Source of the DNA: Victivallales bacterium
GTDB taxonomy: Bacteria; Verrucomicrobiota; Lentisphaeria; Oligosphaerales; Oligosphaeraceae
Length of the DNA stretch: 6,466 nucleotides
NCBI GenBank assembly: GCA_017458805.1
Contig: JAFTAC010000646.1
Location: 1 to 6,466 of the forward strand
Reading direction: 5' to 3'
Part shown: positions 1-4,358 of the stretch, piece by piece
How positions within the stretch are numbered: the first letter of the stretch is position 1
How the letters are laid out: every line of letters begins with the position of its first letter
Program-made: the position numbers and the translations under genes
Notes under the pieces: generated by a model
Told to the model about the DNA's origin: nothing
What the model saw: only the letters and a program-made list of their open reading frames with translations
The model's database searches: none

Positions 1-28
1 CTAATTGCTAATTGCTAATTGCTAATTC
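1..28. repeat. 7-bp tandem repeat (CTAATTG), four copies
   Basis: Three exact copies of CTAATTG are followed by a fourth ending in C instead of G. The array starts at the first base of the window, so the true copy number is unknown. It lies 9 bases beyond the kinase stop codon in an AT-rich gap. It does not form a stable hairpin and is not terminator-like by itself. It is best read as a simple-sequence array that could vary in copy number by replication slippage. Confidence 0.85.
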
Positions 29-37
29 AAATGGATT

Positions 38-1666
38 CTACTGTTTTCTGTCGTAGATGTAGATGTGCTTGAGGGAGGCCATAGGGGTGGTGGTCAACTG
101 GACGGTGAAGTAGCTGGTCTTCATCTCCTGCGTACGGACCATGCAGACCAGCTCATCCTCTATGAGCAGGACGACGCCTTTAGGAAGTAACGTGAAGCGG
201 AACGAGAACCAGTCGGTCTCCATTTTGGGGTGGATGTCATCAATGACATGCGCATTGCCGTTGACCGTGAAGACAAAGCTGTTCTTTTTCTTAATGTGGT
301 CATAGCTCCACTTCAGGATGGAATGGTTGGTGTCGTCGGATACTTCAAAAACCATCTCGCCATCAACAGGATGCCTGGCGGTAAAATCCAAACACTGTCC
401 GGGGAAAATGGCGCGCATGAGCCGAATGGGAGGCGTTGTCTGCAGGGCAGTCATGACGCTGGGCTTGTCGTCCGTGTTGTACTGATCGACTGTCCAGGCG
501 GCACGTTCCCCTCGCCAAAGGCTCAAGGAGCTGCTGAGGGAAATCATGCGCACCTTGAAGTACTTGTTGTGAATGTAGCGGTAAGAGAGCGTCAATGCTG
601 CGAGCATCAGCACTAGCAGAGTGATGATGTTGACGCTCTTCCAGAAACGAGCGCGTTTCTGGGTCCAGGTGGTCACTTTTCTGTCAGGCAAGCGATCCAG
701 GGCCAACTCCAAGTCGTTCAACAGTTCTTCATAACTCTGGTAGCGCTCTTCTGGGAGGAGCCTGCCCATTTTCGTGATGATCTGCGAAAATCTGCTAGAG
801 ACTTTGACGCCCATCTCCGCCGGTGACGGAATGTCGTGTTCCATCTTGTATTCCAAGAGACTTTCGCGGTCCTTGAACTTGAACGGTGGCCCCCCTGTGA
901 GCATGAAGATGGCGGTGCCAGCCAGCGCATAGATGTCTGAGCGGAAGTCAACCTCCCCATCATCGAAGCATTGTTCAGGGGCCATGTAGTTTGGCGAACC
1001 CATGATGTTGCCGGTCTGTGGTTCCACCTTGATTGTGGCGTTTTTGGGGGCAGTATGGCTGGCAATGCCGAAGTCGCAGATTTTGATGCGCGTCTCCGGC
1101 AGCTCGAAAATCTTCTGCAGGCTAAGGCCCTCGATAGGAACCTCCGTATAGACGAGGATATTGTCGGGCTTCATGTCCCGATGGATGAACTCCTTGCTAT
1201 GGATATACATCAGTCCCTTGACGACGCTGATAAGGATGATGATGACCAGTTCCTCAGGAATGCTCTTGAAGCGCTTTATGAGGTCGCGGATGCTGGTGTG
1301 GCCAGGAATATACTCCATGACGAGGTAGATATTCTGATGATCCTGCAACAGCTCGTAGATGCCGACGATGTTGGGATGGTTGAGGGCGGCCATGGTGATG
1401 GCCTCCGTGGAGAGCCATTTGCTGTACTCTGCGTTTTTGGTGTCAACTTTCAGGCTTTTGATGGCCACCAGGCGGTTGAGCTGCTTCTGGCGCGCCAGGA
1501 AAACCGTCCCCATCCCGCCATGTCCCAACTCCGAAATGAGTTCATAGCCTTCAAGGTGGATGGAACGGCTCTGCACCGACAGCGGTGCCCCCTCAAATAT
1601 CACACCCTCTGTATTGGATGGTAGCACAGAAGTGGCGTTCAGCTCTTCTTTATGTTCTTCTGCCAC
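38..1666 (-). CDS. Membrane-anchored Hanks-type Ser/Thr protein kinase with an extracytoplasmic C-terminal domain
   Basis: This 542-residue protein should phosphorylate Ser/Thr residues of cytoplasmic targets using ATP. The kinase domain covers about residues 41-325. It shows the glycine loop GHGGMG (48-53), the VAIK lysine K70, a likely helix-C glutamate E88, the catalytic loop HRDMKPDN (162-169, D164), DFG (198-200), APE (229-231), the subdomain IX aspartate D244 and R308, so it should be active. The gap between N169 and D198 is about 16 residues longer than usual, an insertion before the DFG motif (about 172-192). One hydrophobic segment (about 346-362) follows a basic stretch and fits a single membrane helix. 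Residues 363-542 should then lie outside the cytoplasm. They are rich in alternating beta-type segments and might be a lectin/LamG-like sandwich, but this is inferred. The start is GTG, supported by a GGGAGA ribosome binding site 7 bases upstream. The gene has its own promoter, and its substrate is unknown. Confidence 0.93.
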   Translation of the reverse strand: MAEEHKEELNATSVLPSNTEGVIFEGAPLSVQSRSIHLEGYELISELGHGGMGTVFLARQKQLNRLVAIKSLKVDTKNAEYSKWLSTEAITMAALNHPNIVGIYELLQDHQNIYLVMEYIPGHTSIRDLIKRFKSIPEELVIIILISVVKGLMYIHSKEFIHRDMKPDNILVYTEVPIEGLSLQKIFELPETRIKICDFGIASHTAPKNATIKVEPQTGNIMGSPNYMAPEQCFDDGEVDFRSDIYALAGTAIFMLTGGPPFKFKDRESLLEYKMEHDIPSPAEMGVKVSSRFSQIITKMGRLLPEERYQSYEELLNDLELALDRLPDRKVTTWTQKRARFWKSVNIITLLVLMLAALTLSYRYIHNKYFKVRMISLSSSLSLWRGERAAWTVDQYNTDDKPSVMTALQTTPPIRLMRAIFPGQCLDFTARHPVDGEMVFEVSDDTNHSILKWSYDHIKKKNSFVFTVNGNAHVIDDIHPKMETDWFSFRFTLLPKGVVLLIEDELVCMVRTQEMKTSYFTVQLTTTPMASLKHIYIYDRKQ

Positions 1667-1673
1667 GTTCTGT

Positions 1674-1679
1674 TCTCCC
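1674..1679 (-). promoter_or_regulatory. Ribosome binding site for the kinase GTG start
   Basis: On the minus strand GGGAGA lies 7 bases before the GTG at 1664-1666. No in-frame ATG has comparable spacing to a purine-rich site near here, so this motif supports GTG as the start. Confidence 0.7.
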
Positions 1680-1703
1680 GTTACCCTTTTTTCTGTAGAG
1701 GTG

Positions 1704-1734
1704 ATTTCAAAAACAAAAGGTCTTGCTTTGAAAT
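1704..1734. repeat. Inverted repeat in the kinase leader
   Basis: The arms ATTTCAAA (1704-1711) and TTTGAAAT (1727-1734) are perfect 8-bp inverted repeats around a 15-base loop. They lie between the predicted kinase transcription start and its GTG codon. The pair could be a weak RNA hairpin in the leader or an operator for a dimeric repressor. AT-rich arms of this size also occur by chance. Confidence 0.4.
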
Positions 1735-1749
1735 TACTGCTAAATGACC

Positions 1750-1766
1750 GCAGTCAACATAACTGC
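1750..1766 (-). other. Small hairpin at the predicted 5' end of the kinase mRNA
   Basis: On the minus strand GCAGT and ACTGC form a 5-bp stem with a 7-base loop. It begins at position 1766, about where transcription from the promoter at 1773-1801 should start. A hairpin at the very 5' end could protect the mRNA, but the stem is short. Confidence 0.35.
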
Positions 1767-1772
1767 ACATTA

Positions 1773-1801
1773 ATTATACCCCCAAAAAACATCCATGACA
1801 A
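1773..1801 (-). promoter_or_regulatory. Sigma70-type promoter of the kinase gene
   Basis: On the minus strand a -35 box TTGTCA (1796-1801, five of six consensus bases) is separated by exactly 17 bases from a perfect -10 box TATAAT (1773-1778). The expected start is near 1766, giving a leader of about 100 bases before the kinase GTG. This is the clearest promoter in the window. It shows that the kinase can be transcribed on its own and not only by read-through from metY. Confidence 0.75.
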
Positions 1802-1888
1802 GCGTCTTCCAATAAGTTTTTGTGGTTTTGCAGTTGTTTGTTTGCGTTTTCGTATTCATCCCCTTGTCAGGAGGCATTTAAGCAAATG

Positions 1889-2001
1889 GGGGCTGTTGCA
1901 AAACATCATGAAAACATCTTTTTCCGCGTGCTTTTCACGCGGAAAAAGATGAATCTTCCTACAGGGTCATAAGACCCTGGCTACAGTTTTGCAACAGCCC
2001 C
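1889..2001. repeat. Nested palindromic element with 16-bp perfect inverted ends (MITE-like)
   Basis: The ends GGGGCTGTTGCAAAAC (1889-1904) and its exact complement (1986-2001) bound 113 bp with no coding capacity. Inside are two further perfect hairpins: a 16-bp stem with a 5-base loop (arms 1915-1930 and 1936-1951), and a 7-bp stem CAGGGTC/GACCCTG with loop ATAA (1962-1979). Folded, this is a three-way junction on either strand. Perfect ends around a non-coding core resemble a miniature inverted-repeat transposable element. The CTGTTGCAAA core resembles insertion-sequence ends I recall from the IS6 family (for example IS26), but this is from memory. No target-site duplication is visible beside the ends (flanks agcaaatg and gttgactc). 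It may equally be a dispersed palindrome or a structured RNA. Confidence 0.7.
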
Positions 2002-2022
2002 GTTGACTCCAATGAAAATGCA

Positions 2023-2104
2023 CGCCCCTCCAGCTAGAGGACGCGTTCCTCCCGCAGAGCCTAAATGCCCTGGGGACGAGGCTCGTCCTCTGGCTGAAGG
2101 GGCG
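2023..2104. repeat. 82-bp imperfect palindrome, second nested element
   Basis: The arms at 2023-2043 and 2084-2104 match at 19 of 21 positions as inverted repeats. Of the two mismatches one becomes a G-U pair on each RNA strand. The 40-base interior contains a short stem AGCCT/AGGCT (2058-2062 with 2079-2083) that would stack directly on the right arm. An alternative palindrome, GGACGAG-G-CTCGTCC (2074-2088), overlaps the right arm, so two folds compete. The element lies 21 bases from the one at 1889-2001 and has a different sequence. It may be a dispersed palindromic repeat or a decayed mobile element, and it could also help end metY transcription. Confidence 0.6.
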
Positions 2105-2108
2105 AAGA

Positions 2109-2167
2109 ACTTGTTTGGTGGGCTAACGGGCGCGTTCTGCGCACCAACTAGCCACTCCAGTACAAGT
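2109..2167. other. Interleaved inverted repeats just after the metY stop codon
   Basis: Read on the minus strand from the metY stop, the segments run ACTTGT, GGCTA, TTGGTG, then TAGCC, CACCAA, ACAAGT. Each of the first three has its complement among the last three. The GGCTA/TAGCC and TTGGTG/CACCAA pairs cross, so they form either a pseudoknot or two exclusive stems, inside an outer 6-bp stem. No run of U follows, so it is not a standard intrinsic terminator. It may mark the 3' end of the metY mRNA, and each stem is short enough that chance is possible. Confidence 0.4.
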
Positions 2168-2168
2168 A

Positions 2169-3431
2169 CTAGATGGCGGAGAAGCCCAGCTCCAGGTCGG
2201 CGAGGATGTCGTTGACATCCTCCAGGCCGACGGAGAGGCGCACCATGCCAGCCTCGATGCCAGCGGCGACGAGCTGTTCGTCAGTGAGCTGTCGGTGCGT
2301 CTCGCTGGCTGGATGAAGCACGCAGGTGCGGATGTCGGCGACATGGACTTCATTGGAGGCCAGCTTCAGAGAGTTCATAAACTTCATCGCTGCCGCACGG
2401 CCGCCCTTGATGACCATGGAAATCACGCCGCTGCACCCCTTGAGGTACTTCTGCGCCAGCGCATGGCATGGGTCGCTCTCCAGGCCAGGGTAGATCACGC
2501 GCTCGACCTTCGGGCACTTCTCCAGATACTTGGCGACCGTCAGCGCGTTCTCGCAGTATTGCTTCATGCGGACGGCGAGTGTCTCCAAACCTAGATTCAA
2601 GAGGAAGGCGGAGTGCGCCGCCGGATAGCAGCCGAAATCGCGCATAAGCTGCATCCGCGCCTTGATGATGTACGCCATCTTGCCGTATGTCTTGGTGTAG
2701 GAGATGCCATGGTACGATTCGTCTGGTTCGGTGATGCCAGGGAAGTTGCCGCTTTCCCAGTCGAACTTCCCGCTGTCCACAATCACGCCGCCGCCCTGCA
2801 CCGCATGGCCGTCCATGTACTTGGTGGTGGAGTGTACCACGATGTCAGCGCCGAAGTCGAAAGGCTTGCAGAGAATTGGCGTTGCGAAGGTATTGTCCAC
2901 GATCAACGGCACATGGTGTTTGTGCGCAGCTTTGGCGAAGCGCTCGAAGTCGAAGACGGTAAGCGCGGGATTGGCGAGGGTCTCTCCAAAGACAGCTTTG
3001 GTGTTCGGCTTGAACGCCTTGTCGAGTTCCTCATCAGTGGCGTTGCGGTCCACGAAAATGCATTCGATGCCCAGGCGTTTCAGGGTAAATGAAAAGAGGT
3101 TCACGGTGCCGCCGTAGATTTCGGTCGCGCTGATGAAGCTGTCGCCTGCGCTGCACAGGTTCAGAATGGAAAGCAGCGATGCGGCCTGGCCCGAGGAGGT
3201 ACACATAGCCCCCACGCCACCTTCCAACGCGGCAATCTTCTCCTCCACCGCCATCACCGTGGGATTGCCGAAGCGTGAATAAATCAGCGAGCGTGTCGGG
3301 TCATCGAAGACGGCGGCGACCTCCTCGGTGTTGTCATAGACATACGTGGTGCTCTGGACAATCGGAACCACGCGGGGCTCTGAGTTCTTGGGCGTGTAAC
3401 CTGCGTGAAGGCATTTGGTTGCGTCTTGCAT
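2169..3431 (-). CDS. metY: O-acetylhomoserine sulfhydrylase (O-acetylhomoserine aminocarboxypropyltransferase)
   Basis: This PLP enzyme of the Cys/Met metabolism family makes homocysteine from O-acetylhomoserine and sulfide, the direct sulfhydrylation route to methionine in the cytoplasm. The protein is 420 residues, close to the usual 420-430 for MetY. The family signature runs from D196 to A210 (DIVVHSTTKYMDGHA), with K204 as the Schiff-base lysine. Other sites are SRFGNPT (52-58, phosphate-binding R53), Y106 in EIYGGT, DNTF (179-182, D179 contacts the pyridine nitrogen) and R398 for substrate carboxylate. The insert after the lysine (about 211-250, with the SGNFPG stretch) is typical of O-acetylhomoserine enzymes rather than MetB or MetC. 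The ATG start has an AAGGAG site 8 bases upstream. No other met gene is in the window. The leader carries a hairpin that may control translation. O-succinylhomoserine use or a gamma-lyase role is less likely. Confidence 0.93.
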   Translation of the reverse strand: MQDATKCLHAGYTPKNSEPRVVPIVQSTTYVYDNTEEVAAVFDDPTRSLIYSRFGNPTVMAVEEKIAALEGGVGAMCTSSGQAASLLSILNLCSAGDSFISATEIYGGTVNLFSFTLKRLGIECIFVDRNATDEELDKAFKPNTKAVFGETLANPALTVFDFERFAKAAHKHHVPLIVDNTFATPILCKPFDFGADIVVHSTTKYMDGHAVQGGGVIVDSGKFDWESGNFPGITEPDESYHGISYTKTYGKMAYIIKARMQLMRDFGCYPAAHSAFLLNLGLETLAVRMKQYCENALTVAKYLEKCPKVERVIYPGLESDPCHALAQKYLKGCSGVISMVIKGGRAAAMKFMNSLKLASNEVHVADIRTCVLHPASETHRQLTDEQLVAAGIEAGMVRLSVGLEDVNDILADLELGFSAI

Positions 3432-3439
3432 TATGGGGG

Positions 3440-3445
3440 CTCCTT
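3440..3445 (-). promoter_or_regulatory. Ribosome binding site of metY
   Basis: On the minus strand AAGGAG lies 8 bases before the metY ATG, an ideal distance, and fixes the start. Its first three bases can pair with the upstream segment at 3502-3506, so it may be partly hidden in the leader fold. Confidence 0.85.
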
Positions 3446-3506
3446 AATTAGAGAGGTAAATTAATAACTCGCACGAAATGCGCGAGTTTTGAAACTACCT
3501 CTTAAG
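3443..3506 (-). promoter_or_regulatory. Nested hairpin in the metY leader, possible cis-regulator
   Basis: The outer arms AGAGGTA (3452-3458) and TACCTCT (3496-3502) form a 7-bp stem. Past a 5-base bulge it can extend by pairing CTTAA (3443-3447) with TTAAG (3502-3506), which covers part of the AAGGAG site. The inner arms AACTCGC (3466-3472) and GCGAGTT (3482-3488) are a perfect 7-bp stem. On the minus strand the inner stem is followed by a U-rich stretch, so it might also act as a weak attenuator. I do not recognise the conserved core of a known SAM riboswitch. A regulatory role is inferred from position and from overlap with the ribosome binding site. Confidence 0.5.
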
Positions 3507-3517
3507 ATAATGCAGCA

Positions 3518-3545
3518 ATAGTATTCTGCCACCCGTCATGGGCAA
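3518..3545 (-). promoter_or_regulatory. Possible weak promoter of metY
   Basis: On the minus strand TTGCCC (3540-3545, four of six) and TACTAT (3518-3523, four of six) are spaced by 16 bases. A start near 3511 would place the whole leader hairpin at 3443-3506 inside the mRNA. The boxes are poor, so this is only the best candidate in the gap. Confidence 0.3.
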
Positions 3546-3614
3546 AAAATTCGCTAAAGCTACTATTAAGGACGAGGATTCTTTTGCAGATCAATTCCCC
3601 ATGGCGTCAGCTCG

Positions 3615-3709
3615 TCAAAGCCGCTCAAGATAGGGCTTCAAGAAGCTGATTCGATCGTAGTTCGCGCTGAGCTCCAGCCGCCCCTGGTTGTCTTCGAGGA
3701 GAACATTGC
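3615..3709 (-). pseudogene. Coding-like remnant without a start, ending in TGA
   Basis: Between the HD gene and metY, one minus-strand frame reads as plausible protein with GC-rich codon choice and ends at TGA (3615-3617). Its last residues are SANYDRISFLKPYLERL. The frame stays open back into the end of the HD gene but differs from the HD frame there, and it has no convincing start. It may be the tail of a lost gene, or a former C-terminal extension of the HD protein cut off by a frameshift. I cannot assign it to a family, and a short open frame like this can arise by chance. The rest of the 299-base gap holds only the metY leader features. Confidence 0.25.
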
Positions 3710-3730
3710 AAACAACGCAGAGAAGGCAAA

Positions 3731-4279
3731 TTAGCCTTTTACGCAGAAAAGCCGAATCATCTCATCCAGGCGGGCAACGGAGTCTGGGCCGAACTTCACA
3801 AGCGAGTGTCGCACCTCAGACAGCGTTTTCTCCCGCATGTCGCCCGACTTCGAGAAAAACTTGTCCGCCAGGCAAATCAACTTTTCAGGCAGGGTTTCTG
3901 GGAAGAAGTCCTGTGGCGGAAGCGGAAGCTTCTGCGCAAGAATCTCCTGCTTCGACAGGCCTGAGCCCGTGTGCCGCTCGCAGATGCGTGCGTAGGGCTC
4001 CAATGCGGCGTCATACGAGCGCAGCATTGCAGCTCCAATGACGCCATGGGCAATATAGTTCTCCGTGCCAACGCACAGGATGCTTGGCGCATGGCAGCGG
4101 CAAATGCCGATGTCGTGCAGCATGGCGCCGTCGGCTACCAGCTGTGCATCTAGTTGAAGGCCCGAACACGCCAAAATCTCCAGCGCCTTGTCCCGCACCT
4201 GTTCGCTGTGCTTGAGAAGCAGACGGCGCAAAGGGGTGTCTTCGGGGTAGAAGTGATATAGTATTTCAAGTGCGTTCAT
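3731..4279 (-). CDS. HD-domain phosphohydrolase, YqeK-like metal-site pattern
   Basis: This 182-residue soluble protein fits the HD superfamily of metal-dependent phosphohydrolases. Metal-ligand candidates run in order: H24 (LLKHSEQV), H55-D56 (MLHDIGI), H79 (IAHGVIGA), H103 (ERHTGSGL) and D139 (LADKFFSK). The H, HD, H, H, D order with a HG..GA and a HTG motif resembles the two-metal HD proteins such as YqeK, an Ap4A hydrolase. A nucleotide or dinucleotide substrate is therefore plausible but not shown. The length and the N-terminal YPED segment match uncharacterised bacterial HDIG-type proteins as I recall them. The ATG start has no visible Shine-Dalgarno site and lies 9 bases after the U-tract of the E1 terminator. 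Expression thus depends on read-through or on a promoter overlapping the terminator. It is followed by a 299-base gap before metY, so the two need not be co-transcribed. Confidence 0.85.
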   Translation of the reverse strand: MNALEILYHFYPEDTPLRRLLLKHSEQVRDKALEILACSGLQLDAQLVADGAMLHDIGICRCHAPSILCVGTENYIAHGVIGAAMLRSYDAALEPYARICERHTGSGLSKQEILAQKLPLPPQDFFPETLPEKLICLADKFFSKSGDMREKTLSEVRHSLVKFGPDSVARLDEMIRLFCVKG

Positions 4280-4287
4280 AGCTATGG

Positions 4288-4318
4288 AAAAAGGGCCGCC
4301 CTGTTAAGAGCGGCCCTT
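4288..4318 (-). terminator. Rho-independent terminator of the E1 gene
   Basis: On the minus strand a perfect 9-bp GC-rich stem AAGGGCCGC/GCGGCCCTT (arms 4310-4318 and 4291-4299) with a 10-base loop runs into five U residues (4288-4292). It lies about 40 bases after the E1 stop. It separates E1 from the HD gene, whose ATG is only 9 bases further on. Confidence 0.85.
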
Positions 4319-4330
4319 ATCTGTCCTGTG

Positions 4331-4350
4331 CCCGAAGCGCAAGCTTCGGG
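4331..4350. repeat. Perfect 8-bp hairpin between the E1 stop and its terminator
   Basis: CCCGAAGC and GCTTCGGG flank the four bases GCAA, giving on the plus strand a stem closed by a GNRA-type loop. On the minus strand the loop is TTGC. No U-tract follows on the E1 sense strand. It starts 8 bases after the E1 stop codon and probably serves as a 3'-end stabiliser or as part of a tandem terminator. Confidence 0.6.
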
Positions 4351-4358
4351 TCAATTAT

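Noticed and set aside
971..1624. A 217-residue plus-strand open frame inside the kinase gene
   Set aside because: It is a long antisense frame over a well-conserved kinase domain, with no ribosome binding site or recognisable family. Such frames are common opposite GC-rich genes.
1560..1952. A 130-residue plus-strand frame over the kinase start and gap
   Set aside because: It runs through the kinase promoter and into the palindromic element, which are better explained as non-coding.
1881..2009. Target-site duplication flanking the nested palindrome
   Set aside because: The bases next to the two ends (agcaaatg and gttgactc) do not match in any register I tried.
3466..3490. A plus-strand terminator (stem AACTCGC/GCGAGTT then TTTT)
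   Set aside because: No plus-strand gene lies upstream to be terminated. The stem is better read as part of the metY leader.
3495..3539. A 14-codon minus-strand ORF upstream of the metY leader hairpin, like an attenuator leader peptide
   Set aside because: It has no Shine-Dalgarno site and no methionine-rich or cysteine-rich run. Its overlap with the hairpin may be chance.
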